NCBI RefSeq assembly: GCF_030268685.1 | Contig: NZ_BSRQ01000031.1 | Location: 1 to 64,000 of the forward strand | Source of the DNA: Microtetraspora sp. NBRC 13810 | Lineage (GTDB): Bacteria > Actinomycetota > Actinomycetes > Streptosporangiales > Streptosporangiaceae | Length of the DNA: 64,000 bases | Direction: 5' to 3' | Shown: positions 7,989-16,059 of the stretch, piece after piece | How positions within the stretch are numbered: the stretch's first letter is position 1 | Layout: each line of letters starts with the position of its first letter | Position numbers and translations under genes: made by a program | Notes under the pieces: generated by a model | Told to the model about the DNA's origin: nothing | Seen by the model: the letters and a program-made list of their open reading frames with translations, nothing else | Database searches by the model: none

Positions 7989-8678
7989 GTGGAGCTTTCT
8001 GATGAGGTGTGGCGGTTCGAGGGCGGGGTCGCGGTCGAGATGGCCGCGGCGGGGAGGGGGATCTCGGTACTGCCGGAGGGGATCGGCGGGCTGACCGGGT
8101 TGCGGCGGATCGACCTCGACCACAACCGGCTGCGCGAGGTGCCGTCGCGGATCGGCGACCTCGTCTCGCTCAGCGACTACCTCTATCTCAGCGACAACGG
8201 GCTGACGTCGGTACCGGCGTCCCTGGGCCGCCTGGCCCGCCTCGACTACCTCAACCTGGCCGGCAACCGGTTGAGCACGCTCCCCGCGTCCCTCGGCGAC
8301 ATGACGGCGCTGCGCGAGCTGCGCGTGTACGACAACCGGCTCGACCGGCTGCCCGGCTCGATCGGCCGGCTGTCCGGGCTGCGCGAGCTGCACGCCATGA
8401 ACAACCGTCTCACCGGGCTTCCCCCGGAGATCGGCGACCTGGCCGACCTGCGCCACCTCGACCTGCGCAACAACCCGCTGGACCGCCTGCCCGAGACGAT
8501 CGGCCGGTTGTCCCGCCTCGCCCACCTGGACCTGCGGGCCGCGAGGCTGCGCGAGCTGCCCGACGCGCTGGCGACCCTGCCGAGGCTGGAGAAACTGGAC
8601 CTGCGCTGGACGAAGCCGGACCGGATCCCGGCCTGGATCGACACGCTGCGCGCACGCGGCTGCGCCGTGCTCCTGTAG
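7989..8678 (+). CDS. Leucine-rich repeat protein
   Basis: A 229-residue protein composed of about eight 23-residue leucine-rich repeats with the pattern LPxxIGxLxxLxxLxLxxNxL (for example IGDLADLRHLDLRNNPLDRL). There is no signal peptide, so it is probably cytoplasmic. The GTG at 7989 has GGGGAG 8 nt upstream. It follows the PhzF gene by 24 bases and may be cotranscribed, and it ends 3 bases from the convergent regulator stop. LRR domains mediate protein contacts; the partner is unknown. Confidence 0.88.
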   Translation: MELSDEVWRFEGGVAVEMAAAGRGISVLPEGIGGLTGLRRIDLDHNRLREVPSRIGDLVSLSDYLYLSDNGLTSVPASLGRLARLDYLNLAGNRLSTLPASLGDMTALRELRVYDNRLDRLPGSIGRLSGLRELHAMNNRLTGLPPEIGDLADLRHLDLRNNPLDRLPETIGRLSRLAHLDLRAARLRELPDALATLPRLEKLDLRWTKPDRIPAWIDTLRARGCAVLL

Positions 8679-8681
8679 GGG

Positions 8682-9233
8682 CTAGTCCTCGGCGAGGTCG
8701 GCCGGGATCGTGAAGAAGCGGACGAAGACCGGGCGGGATCCGGGCGGGGCGTCCTCGGGCCGGTGGCCGTGCCGCCGGAGGAGCTCGATGTAGTCCTCGA
8801 AGAACCGGTCCATGCCCTCTTCGGTGAGGTGCAGGAGTCCGCGCGATCCCTTCGTCCAGGCGGGGTGCCGCCGGGCCGCGTCGGCGAACCGGTGGAAGAG
8901 GTCGAGGTCCTCGGCGGCCTTGGTCCTGATGATCTCGTCGAGCACCGGGCGCTGCTCCTCGGGCACGTCGTCCCCGGCCGGCCAGCGCAGGTCGGTGGGG
9001 ACGCCGCGCCACCAGCGCTCCCGGCCGGTGGCGCGCTCGGGCACCTCTTCGACGAAGCCCGCGCGCTGGAGGAGCCGCAGGTGGTAGCTGAGCGTTCCGG
9101 TGCTCTCGTCGAGGGCCTTGCCGAGGGCGGTGGAGTTGGCAGGGCCCTCGCGGGCGAGGTGGCGGAGGATGCGCTGCCGAAGGGGGTGTCCGAGGGCTTT
9201 CAGGGCTGCGGTGTCGACGGCGCGGGGGGCCAT
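8682..9233 (-). CDS. ArsR/HTH_20-type winged-helix regulator
   Basis: A 183-residue regulator. Residues 5-75 form a winged helix (ALGHPLRQRILRHLAREGPA ... TLSYHLRLLQRAGFVEEVPE) of the ArsR/HTH_20 type; the rest is a helical C-terminal domain. The ATG at 9233 is preceded by TAGACT (9241-9246) with a 7-nt gap and no ribosome-binding site, indicating a leaderless start. It is divergent from the methyltransferase gene at 9400. Three 20-bp palindromes in the gap are the likely operators, so autoregulation and control of the methyltransferase are predicted. Confidence 0.85.
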   Translation of the reverse strand: MAPRAVDTAALKALGHPLRQRILRHLAREGPANSTALGKALDESTGTLSYHLRLLQRAGFVEEVPERATGRERWWRGVPTDLRWPAGDDVPEEQRPVLDEIIRTKAAEDLDLFHRFADAARRHPAWTKGSRGLLHLTEEGMDRFFEDYIELLRRHGHRPEDAPPGSRPVFVRFFTIPADLAED

Positions 9234-9261
9234 GCGGCCCAGTCTAGCCCGCGGAGACGCT

Positions 9262-9281
9262 TTGCAGAGGAAGTTCTGCAA
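9262..9281. promoter_or_regulatory. Operator palindrome 1 (TTGCAGA-N6-TCTGCAA)
   Basis: Perfect 7-bp inverted arms with a 6-bp spacer, located just upstream of the regulator's TAGACT box. It shares its half-sites with two further palindromes nearer the methyltransferase gene, so it is a likely binding site for the regulator encoded at 8682-9233. Confidence 0.6.
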
Positions 9282-9329
9282 CGCCCGGACCAGCCCTTAG
9301 ACGCCCCTGAGTTCACCCCTGAGATCCTC

Positions 9330-9363
9330 CTGCAGAGATTGTTCTGCAGAATTTCCTCTGCAA
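9330..9363. promoter_or_regulatory. Two overlapping operator palindromes (sites 2 and 3)
   Basis: Site 2 (9330-9349) reads CTGCAGA-N6-TCTGCAG with perfect arms. Site 3 (9344-9363) reads CTGCAGA-N6-TCTGCAA with one mismatch. They overlap by 6 bases with centres 14 bp apart, and lie 37-70 bases upstream of the methyltransferase start, where a bound repressor would cover the promoter. Confidence 0.6.
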
Positions 9364-9399
9364 GTCTGGGTCCGCCAACCCACCCCACGGAGGATCCCC

Positions 9400-10011
9400 A
9401 TGACGCCGCCTTCGACCGCCGCCGCCGATTACCAGATGTTCCTGTCCGGCGCCGCGCGACACCTGTCCATCACCGGAGCCATCGCCCCCACCCTCCCCAC
9501 CATGGCCCGCACACTGGCCGCCATCGTCCCCAGCACACACCCCGTCACCGTCATCGAACTCGGACCCGGCACCGGAGCCGTCAGCACCGCCATCCACACC
9601 CGCCTCACCCCCGGCTCCCGCCACATCGCCATCGAAATCGACCCCCACATGATCAACCACCTCCACCACACCCACCCCTGGCTCGAAGTCATCCACGGCA
9701 ACGCCACCCACCTCACCCAACTCCTCACCACCACCGGCACCCACCAAGCCGACGCCATCGTCAGCACCCTCCCCTGGTCCATGATCCCCACCCCACAACA
9801 AACCACAATCCTCCAACAAATCGCACAAACCCTCGCCCCCGGCGCCGCCTTCAGCACCGTCGTCGGACTCCACGCCCGACCCCTCACCACCAACGCCCGC
9901 CGCTTCCGCCACCACCTCACCACCACCTTCGACGAAGTCCTCACCACCAGCACCATCTGGCGCAACATCCCCCCATCCCGCAGCTACGTCTGCCGCCGCC
10001 CCCGTGTCTGA
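9400..10011 (+). CDS. Phospholipid N-methyltransferase-like protein, copy 1
   Basis: A 203-residue class I SAM-dependent methyltransferase. It has the motif I ELGPGTGAVS, the acidic motif II end AIEIDP, and DAIVSTLPWSMIP followed by WRNIPPSRSYVCRR, a pattern typical of PmtA-like phospholipid/KsgA-like enzymes. GGAGG lies 6 nt before the ATG. From codon 13 to the stop the DNA is identical to the gene at 27572-28243. In that part Gln is always CAA and Glu always GAA, and G-ending codons are rare, unlike the first 12 codons and the neighbours. Sequence past the stop equals the first bases of dedA at 28236, suggesting this copy came from an MT-dedA locus. Confidence 0.8.
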   Translation: MTPPSTAAADYQMFLSGAARHLSITGAIAPTLPTMARTLAAIVPSTHPVTVIELGPGTGAVSTAIHTRLTPGSRHIAIEIDPHMINHLHHTHPWLEVIHGNATHLTQLLTTTGTHQADAIVSTLPWSMIPTPQQTTILQQIAQTLAPGAAFSTVVGLHARPLTTNARRFRHHLTTTFDEVLTTSTIWRNIPPSRSYVCRRPRV

Positions 10012-10021
10012 CCTCCTCGGC
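9435..10021 (+). repeat. 587-bp exact duplicate, copy A
   Basis: Reading base by base, 9435-10021 and 27667-28253 show no difference. The repeat begins inside the methyltransferase reading frame (GATGTTCCTG) and ends 10 bases beyond its stop codon, so it does not coincide with a whole gene. No terminal inverted repeats or target duplications are visible at its ends. Confidence 0.9.
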
Positions 10022-10167
10022 ACCCGCCGTGCACGGCGGTCACGAGAGCGCGCAGGAATGGGGATGCAAATGGGAAAAAAGCGTTAAATGTGGACATGAT
10101 GGCCTGTGGTGGCGGAGATGTAGCTGAGATCAGGAGGGCTTTGATGGAGTAGAAGCGAGGCTCGGGA

Positions 10168-11085
10168 ATGGACAACGTTGACGGACAGCACCGTCCGGGG
10201 GCGCCCCCGGCGGCGCACGGTGGATTTCCGAAAGGGAAGCGGTGGGCGCTGGTCGCCACCGTCATCGCGTGCTCGGCGGCATTGTTCTGCCACTTTCTTA
10301 TGACGTTCTTCTACATCGCACCGCCGAACCCCTTGTACGAGCGCCACAGCGCGCTCGTCGACAGTTACATGCAGCCCTATTTCGCGCAGGACTGGCACCT
10401 CTTCGCCCCCGACCCGGCCGTCTTCAACCCACGGATCCTGGTCAGGGCCAAGGTCCGCACCGGCACGGCCGCGGAGCGGGAGACCTCCTGGCTCGACATC
10501 ACCGGCCCCGCGGTGGCGAAGGTCGAAGGTCACGTGTTCCCGCGCCGGCTGTTCCGGGTGGTGGGCGGCGCCTCGCAGATGCTGCTCGGCGCCGGGATCA
10601 ACCCGGCCACCGGACAGGCCGGACAGAGCGGACAGGGCGGACAGGGCGGACAGGGCGGACAGGAGACCGGCGAACCGACCGGCTTCCAGGCCCCCGCCGA
10701 AATGCCCGCGAACGAAGCACCCGCGAACGAAGCACCCGCGAACGGATCACCCGGGGCCGGGATGCCGCCCGGGCAGGAACCCGGCGGATTCGAGGGCGGC
10801 CAAACGGCGGCCCCCGCGGCGGACCCCGGGGCGGACCCCGCGGCGGACCCCTTCGTGGCGCGCACGATGCGCTACGCGCACACGCTGGCCACGCTCGCCG
10901 CCCGCGCCGAATGGGGGGACGGCGTGTCCGCGGTCCAGATCAGGTTCGCCGGCCACGTCTTCCCGGACTTCGCGCAGCGGAACAGCGGCCGGCCCGACCA
11001 GGTCAGCCGAAGTGACCTGGACTGGGCACCCCCGGTGAGCGTCTCCGCGGACTCGGTCCGCCTGTGGAAGGAGCGGTACCAGTGA
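10168..11085 (+). CDS. DUF5819 family membrane protein
   Basis: A 305-residue protein with one N-terminal membrane helix (ALVATVIACSAALFCHFLMT) followed by FFYIAPPNPL and MQPYFAQDWHLFAPDP, the conserved core of DUF5819. The extracytoplasmic part contains Gln/Gly repeats and APANE repeats encoded by tandem DNA repeats (10612-10665 and 10705-10749). Its last codon overlaps the HTTM gene start (GTGA). The DUF5819-HTTM pairing parallels SdpA-SdpB, which mature the SdpC toxin in Bacillus; no toxin precursor is seen here, so any maturation role is inference. Confidence 0.8.
   Translation: MDNVDGQHRPGAPPAAHGGFPKGKRWALVATVIACSAALFCHFLMTFFYIAPPNPLYERHSALVDSYMQPYFAQDWHLFAPDPAVFNPRILVRAKVRTGTAAERETSWLDITGPAVAKVEGHVFPRRLFRVVGGASQMLLGAGINPATGQAGQSGQGGQGGQGGQETGEPTGFQAPAEMPANEAPANEAPANGSPGAGMPPGQEPGGFEGGQTAAPAADPGADPAADPFVARTMRYAHTLATLAARAEWGDGVSAVQIRFAGHVFPDFAQRNSGRPDQVSRSDLDWAPPVSVSADSVRLWKERYQ
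10612..10665 (+). repeat. Six 9-bp tandem repeats
   Basis: Six units close to GGACAGGGC encode a Gly-Gln-Gly-rich run inside the DUF5819 protein. Copy number could vary by slippage without breaking the frame. Confidence 0.8.
10705..10749 (+). repeat. Three 15-bp tandem repeats
   Basis: Units CCCGCGAACGAAGCA, twice exact and once with two changes, encode Pro-Ala-Asn-Glu-Ala repeats in the linker of the DUF5819 protein. Confidence 0.8.
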
Positions 11086-12143
11086 GCGCGGAAACTCTGG
11101 CACCCCGTGCGGTGGCCGCCCGGATGGGCCGGCGGGCCGGGGATCTTCTGGACCGGGCGACCGGGCGGCGGTACGGGCTGTACGGGCTGGCCGTACTCCG
11201 GATCGGCTACGGCCTGGCGCTGATCGGCATCCTGCTGGTCAACTACGGTGACCGCAGGCTCCTGTGGGGGCCGGAGTCGCCGTGGACCGGCGACCTGTTC
11301 ACCGGGACGCTGGCCGACCGGGGCTCGTTCTCGCTCTACGCGCTCCTGTCGTCCGGGCTGTGGTTCGAGGTGCTGTACCACGCGACGATCGTGGCCGCGG
11401 CGGTGTTCGCGGCGGGCTGGCGGACCCGGTGGGTGACGCCGGTGCTGCTGGTGCTGCTGTGGTCCTGGCACGAGCGGAACCCGTTGCTGGTCGACGGCGG
11501 CGACACCCTCATGCAACTCGTGCTGATCTACCTCTGTTTCGCCGACCTGTCCGCCCGCTGGTCGGTGGACGCGCGGCGCAGGGCCGGCCGGGAGGAGGAC
11601 CGCGGGCGGTTGCGCTGGCGCGTCCTCACCGTGCTGCACAACACCGCCGTGCTCGCCACGCTGGCGCAGATGTGCCTGGTCTACGTGACCGCCGGGATGC
11701 TCAAGGTGCAGGGCGAGCGCTGGCAGGACGGCACCGCCCTCTACTACGCGCTGCGGATCGCGGAGTTCCAGCCGTTCCCCGCGCTCAGCCGGCTGTTCTA
11801 CGACCACGAGTTCCTCGTCGTCACGTCCGGCTATCTGGCGGTGTTCGTCCAGTTGCTGTTCCCCGCGCTGATGCTCAACACGGTGACGCGCAGGCTCGGG
11901 CTGGTCGCGGTGATGGGCATGCACGTGGGGGTGGGCGTGCTGATGGGCCTGCCGTTCATGTCCTTCATCATGATCGTCACGGATCTGCTCTTCGTGCGCG
12001 ACTCGACGTACGCCCGCGTCGCCGGGCTCGTCACCGCCGCCGTCCGGTCCCGGCGGGCCGCGCCGCCCGCCCCCGGCCCGGTACGGCCGGAGCGGAACGG
12101 ACACGGCGCCGCCGAGCCGGAGTGGACCGGATCGGTGACGTGA
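11082..12143 (+). CDS. HTTM domain membrane protein (SdpB-like)
   Basis: A 353-residue polytopic membrane protein of the HTTM (vitamin-K-dependent carboxylase-like) family. Recognisable features are YGLAVLRIGYGLALIGILLV, the SGLWFEVLYHATIVAAAVFA helix, WSWHERNPLLVDGGDTLMQL (the conserved N-x-x-G-D-x-L-M signature) and TAGMLKVQGERWQDGTALYY. About eight membrane helices are present. The GTG at 11082 overlaps the preceding stop and has GGAAGGAG about 8 nt upstream. It pairs with the DUF5819 gene and the two proteins probably form a complex. Confidence 0.85.
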   Translation: MSAETLAPRAVAARMGRRAGDLLDRATGRRYGLYGLAVLRIGYGLALIGILLVNYGDRRLLWGPESPWTGDLFTGTLADRGSFSLYALLSSGLWFEVLYHATIVAAAVFAAGWRTRWVTPVLLVLLWSWHERNPLLVDGGDTLMQLVLIYLCFADLSARWSVDARRRAGREEDRGRLRWRVLTVLHNTAVLATLAQMCLVYVTAGMLKVQGERWQDGTALYYALRIAEFQPFPALSRLFYDHEFLVVTSGYLAVFVQLLFPALMLNTVTRRLGLVAVMGMHVGVGVLMGLPFMSFIMIVTDLLFVRDSTYARVAGLVTAAVRSRRAAPPAPGPVRPERNGHGAAEPEWTGSVT

Positions 12144-12198
12144 GAGCGACGGGAGAGCGAGCTGGGAGCGACCGGCCCGGCGCGGGCCCGGTGACCGG

Positions 12199-13203
12199 TC
12201 AGCCCGGCACGTGCTGGCAGGCGGCGAGGTGGCCTTCCTCGCCGTCGTCGCTGATCAGGCGCAGGCCGGGCTCGGTGGCGCAGGCGGGCAGCGCGACCGG
12301 GCAGCGGTCCCGGTAGCGGCAGCCGCCCACCTCGGCGGTGGCGGTGGGCAGGGCCGCCGGGGGCACCGGCTCCGCCGGGATGGCGGTGGCCGCGCCGCCG
12401 GCGGCCACGTGCGTGACGAGCCGGGGCACGGAGCCGAGGAGCAGCCGGGTGTAGGGGTGCGACGGTTCGAGGAAGACCTGCTCGGTCGGGCCGGTCTCGA
12501 TGATCCGCCCGCGGTACATGACCGCGGTGCGGTCGCTCACCTGGCGCACCACGGCGATGTTGTGCGACACGAAGATCATGGACAGCCCGAGGGTCTGCTT
12601 GAGGTCGAGCAGCAGGTTGATGATGTTCGCCTGGACGGAGACGTCCAGTGCGGACACCGGCTCGTCGGCGATCAGCACCTTGGGCTCCAGCGCGAGCGCC
12701 CGGGCGATCCCGATCCGCTGCCGCTGCCCGCCGGAGAACTGCCGAGGCGTCTGCCCCAGCGCCCGGTACGGCAGGCCGACCAGGTCCAGCAGTTCCCTGC
12801 TGCGCTTCGCGACCTGGTCGCGCGGCACGATCCGGTGGTAGCGGAGCAGCTCGCCGAGGATCTGGCCGACGGTCATCCGGGGGTTCAGCGAGCTGTAGGG
12901 ATCCTGGAAGACCATCTGCACGAAACGCCGCTGGGCGCGGGTGGGGGTGCCGGCGATCGGTTCACCGGCCAGCCGTACGACGCCGGCGGTGGGCCGGTAG
13001 AGGCCGACGACGCAGCGGCTCAGCGTCGACTTGCCGCAGCCGGACTCGCCCACCAGGCCGAGCGTCTCCCCCTCGCGCAGCACCAGGTCCACGCCGTCCA
13101 CGGCACGGAGGGCGGGCCGGGGGCGGCGGGCGATCCGGTCGGCGAGGCCGTACCGGCCCTCGAACTGCTGGACCAGGCCCTCGACGGCGAGAACCTCGCT
13201 CAT
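12199..13203 (-). CDS. Oligopeptide/dipeptide ABC transporter ATPase (DppF/OppF-like)
   Basis: A 334-residue ATPase that energises peptide import. Walker A is GESGCGKST, the signature motif is FSGGQRQRIGIARAL, Walker B is VLIADEPVSALD, and the switch His is in IFVSHNIAV. The Opp/Dpp C-terminal extension contains the Cys cluster CRYRDRCPVALPAC. The ATG at 13203 shares its A with the preceding TGA and has GGAGG 5 nt upstream. This is the last gene of the operon running leftward from 21263. Confidence 0.93.
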   Translation of the reverse strand: MSEVLAVEGLVQQFEGRYGLADRIARRPRPALRAVDGVDLVLREGETLGLVGESGCGKSTLSRCVVGLYRPTAGVVRLAGEPIAGTPTRAQRRFVQMVFQDPYSSLNPRMTVGQILGELLRYHRIVPRDQVAKRSRELLDLVGLPYRALGQTPRQFSGGQRQRIGIARALALEPKVLIADEPVSALDVSVQANIINLLLDLKQTLGLSMIFVSHNIAVVRQVSDRTAVMYRGRIIETGPTEQVFLEPSHPYTRLLLGSVPRLVTHVAAGGAATAIPAEPVPPAALPTATAEVGGCRYRDRCPVALPACATEPGLRLISDDGEEGHLAACQHVPG

Positions 13204-14219
13204 CACACCTCCTCCACCGTGGCGAGCCCGGCCACCAGGTCGCTCCATCGATCGGCCTCCTCGTGACGCAGGCACGCGGTGGCCCGGTCGCCCGGCAGCG
13301 CCACCAGCGGCGGATCCTGTTCGCGGCAGGCGTCGGCCGCGAACAGGCACCGGGGCGCGAACGAGCACCCCGCCGCCGTCTCCATCAGGTCGGGCGGCTG
13401 CCCCGGGATGGTCAGCAGCCGGTGCACCGGCGCGTCCGGATCGGGCACCGACCGCAGCAGCGCGAAGCTGTACGGGTGCCGGGGCGCGCTGAGCACGTCG
13501 AGGATGGGGCCGCTCTCCACGACGCGGCCCGCGTACATGACGTAGATCCGCCGGCAGGTCTCGCTGACCACCGCCAGGTCGTGGCTGACCAGGATCAGGC
13601 CGACGCCCTCGGCCCGGCGCAGGCTCTCCACGACGCCGAGCACCTGGGCCTGGATGGTGACGTCCAGGGCGGTGGTCGGCTCGTCGGCGAGGATGAGCCG
13701 GGGGCGGCCGGACAGCGCGATCGCGATGCAGATCCGCTGCCGCATGCCGCCGGACAGCTCGTGCGGGTAGGCGCGGTAGCGGCGTTCCGGGTCCGGGATG
13801 CCGACGCGCTCCATCAGTTCGACGGCCCGCGCCTTCGCCTGCGCGGCGGACATGCCGAGCTTGCGCCGGGGCGCCTCGGCGATCTGCGCGCCGACCCGCA
13901 TCACCGGGTTGAGCGCGGTCAGCGAGTCCTGGAAGACCATGCCCATGGCGCCGGTGAGCCGGCGGCGGCGTTCCCTGGCGGGCAGCGCGGTGACGTCGAC
14001 GCCGTCGAGCACGATCCGGCCCGAGCTGATCCGGGCCGGCTGCGGGAGCAGGCCGAGCAGGGCGCGCAACGTCAGGCTCTTGCCCGAACCGGACTCGCCG
14101 ACCAACCCGACAGCCTCCCCCGCGTCGGCGGTCAGCGATACCCCGCGCACGGCGTGCAGCGTGCCGTGCGGCAGCGGGATCTCCACGTGCAGGTCCTCGA
14201 CCTCCAGCAGTGGGCTCAT
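13203..14219 (-). CDS. Oligopeptide/dipeptide ABC transporter ATPase (DppD/OppD-like)
   Basis: A 338-residue ATPase with Walker A GESGSGKS, signature LSGGMRQRICIAIAL, Walker B LILADEPTTALD and the Opp-type C-terminal Cys motif CSFAPRCLFAADAC. It forms the second nucleotide-binding subunit of the importer. Its ATG overlaps the upstream permease stop as ATGA, so translation is coupled. Confidence 0.93.
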   Translation of the reverse strand: MSPLLEVEDLHVEIPLPHGTLHAVRGVSLTADAGEAVGLVGESGSGKSLTLRALLGLLPQPARISSGRIVLDGVDVTALPARERRRRLTGAMGMVFQDSLTALNPVMRVGAQIAEAPRRKLGMSAAQAKARAVELMERVGIPDPERRYRAYPHELSGGMRQRICIAIALSGRPRLILADEPTTALDVTIQAQVLGVVESLRRAEGVGLILVSHDLAVVSETCRRIYVMYAGRVVESGPILDVLSAPRHPYSFALLRSVPDPDAPVHRLLTIPGQPPDLMETAAGCSFAPRCLFAADACREQDPPLVALPGDRATACLRHEEADRWSDLVAGLATVEEV

Positions 14220-15091
14220 CGCAGGTTCATCCGTTCCACCAGGCCGTCGCCGATCAGCGCGAGCGCCAGACCGGTGATCACGACGGCGAAGCCGGGCAGT
14301 GCGGCCAGGTACCAGTGGGTCAGCATGAACTGCTGGCCGTCCTGGATCATGGATCCCCAGTCCGGCGTGGGCGGCGGCACGCCCAGGCCGAGGTATCCCA
14401 AGGTCACGATGGCGAGGATGGACAGCACGATGTCGCTCATCGAGAAGACGATCGCCTGGAGGACCACGTTGGGCAGCAGGTGCCGCAGCAGGATCCGCCA
14501 GGTGGGCAGGCCGCTGGCCCGCGCCGCGAGGGCGTACTCCTGGTTCTTGGCCACGAGCACCTCGCCGCGCACGATCCGGGCGTAGGCCACCCAGCCGACC
14601 AGCGTGATCGCGAGGTAGATGCTGCCCGTGCCGGGGCCGAGCGCGAAGACCAGCGCGATCACCAGGACGAAGAACGGGAACGCCACGACCATGTCCACGA
14701 TCCGCATCACCAGCGTGTCGAACCAGCCGCCGAACCAGCCGCTGACCAGCCCGAGCACGGTGCCGATGAGGAACGGCGAGACCACCGCGAGCACGCCCAC
14801 CCGCAGGTCGATGCGGGCGCCGTAGAGCAGTCGGGCCAGCGTGTCGCGGCCGAACCGGTCGGTGCCGAGGAGGTGGCCGCGCGATCCCGGCGGCAGCAGC
14901 GCCTGGGTGAGGTCCTGGGCGGTCGGGTCCGCCTTGGTGATCAGCGGGGCACAGATCGCGGCGAGCACGAGCAGCCCGAAGAGGATCAGCCCGGCCAGCA
15001 GCGGCCCGTTGAACCGGCGGGACCGGCGGCGCGGCCGGGGCGTCGTCCCGGCGGCCGGCACCGAACGGCCGGGCAGGGTCAGCGCCTTCAC
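14216..15091 (-). CDS. Peptide ABC transporter permease (DppC/OppC-like)
   Basis: A 291-residue inner-membrane permease. An N-terminal cytoplasmic Arg-rich tail precedes a first helix, then about five helices with the family motif HLLGTDRFGRDTLARLLYGA and the EAA loop EYALAARASGLPTWRILLRH that contacts the ATPases. The GTG at 15091 overlaps the DppB stop (GTGA) and has GAGG 5 nt upstream. Confidence 0.92.
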   Translation of the reverse strand: MKALTLPGRSVPAAGTTPRPRRRSRRFNGPLLAGLILFGLLVLAAICAPLITKADPTAQDLTQALLPPGSRGHLLGTDRFGRDTLARLLYGARIDLRVGVLAVVSPFLIGTVLGLVSGWFGGWFDTLVMRIVDMVVAFPFFVLVIALVFALGPGTGSIYLAITLVGWVAYARIVRGEVLVAKNQEYALAARASGLPTWRILLRHLLPNVVLQAIVFSMSDIVLSILAIVTLGYLGLGVPPPTPDWGSMIQDGQQFMLTHWYLAALPGFAVVITGLALALIGDGLVERMNLR

Positions 15092-16029
15092 GACAGCCTC
15101 ACCCGGGGGTCCAGGCCGGCGTGCGCCACGTCGGTGAGCAGGTTGACCGCGACCACCATGACCGCGAAGAACATCGTCACCCCCTGGACCACCGGGAAGT
15201 CCCGGTTGAAAATCGCGTCGATCATCTGGGTGCCGACCCCGGGCAGCGAGAAGACCCGCTCCACGACCAGGGTCGAGCCGACCAGGTAGGCGATGTTGAC
15301 GCCGAGCACGGTCACCGAGGAGACCGCCGCGTTGCGCAGCGCGTGCCCGGCGATCGTCCGGCCCGCGCCGATCCCCTTGGCCCGCGCGGTGGTGATGTAG
15401 TCGCTGCCCAGTACGTTGATCATGCTGGTGCGCAGGCTGCGTACCAGGATCGGGGTGAGCGCCAGCGCCACCGTCAGTCCCGGCAGGATGATCCCCTGCA
15501 CGTGCTGGGCGAAGGTCGTGCCGTACCCGGAGACCGGGAAGAGGCCGAGTTTGAGGGCGAAGAGCAGGATCAGCATGATTCCCAGCCAGAAGGCGGGCAT
15601 GCCCAGCCCGAGCAGCGGGACGGTCCTGATCACGTGGTCCGCGAGTCCGCCGCGGCGGCTCGCCGCCCACACGGCCAGCGGCACGCTGACCAGCACGGCG
15701 AAGATCGCCCCGGCCAGGATCAGCCACAGCGTGGCGCTGATCCGGCCCAGGATCAGGCTGGTCACACTGGACTGGTAGAAGAACGAATGGCCCAGGTCAC
15801 CGTGCAGCAACCGGCCGAGGAAGTCCAGGTACTGGCGCCAGACCGGCTGGTCCAGGCCCATCTGGGCGTGCAGCGCCGCCACCGCCTGCGGCGTCGCGTG
15901 GGTGCCGAGCAGTGTCACCGCCGGATCGCCCGGCACCAGGTGGATCATGAAGAACACGATCAACGTGGTGCCGAACAGTACCGGAACGGCGGCGAGCAGG
16001 CGGCGGCCGATGTAGAGGACGAACCCCAT
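15088..16029 (-). CDS. Peptide ABC transporter permease (DppB/OppB-like)
   Basis: A 313-residue permease with six predicted helices. The N-terminus ([20 protein letters not shown], then FFMIHLVPGDP) and the EAA loop DYITTARAKGIGAGRTIAGH are diagnostic of DppB/OppB. It starts 30 bases after the binding-protein stop, with an AGGAGG-type site in the gap, and overlaps dppC by 4 bases. Confidence 0.92.
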   Translation of the reverse strand: MGFVLYIGRRLLAAVPVLFGTTLIVFFMIHLVPGDPAVTLLGTHATPQAVAALHAQMGLDQPVWRQYLDFLGRLLHGDLGHSFFYQSSVTSLILGRISATLWLILAGAIFAVLVSVPLAVWAASRRGGLADHVIRTVPLLGLGMPAFWLGIMLILLFALKLGLFPVSGYGTTFAQHVQGIILPGLTVALALTPILVRSLRTSMINVLGSDYITTARAKGIGAGRTIAGHALRNAAVSSVTVLGVNIAYLVGSTLVVERVFSLPGVGTQMIDAIFNRDFPVVQGVTMFFAVMVVAVNLLTDVAHAGLDPRVRLS

Positions 16030-16059
16030 ATCTGCCTCCTTCGATGTCGCGAGGCCGGG

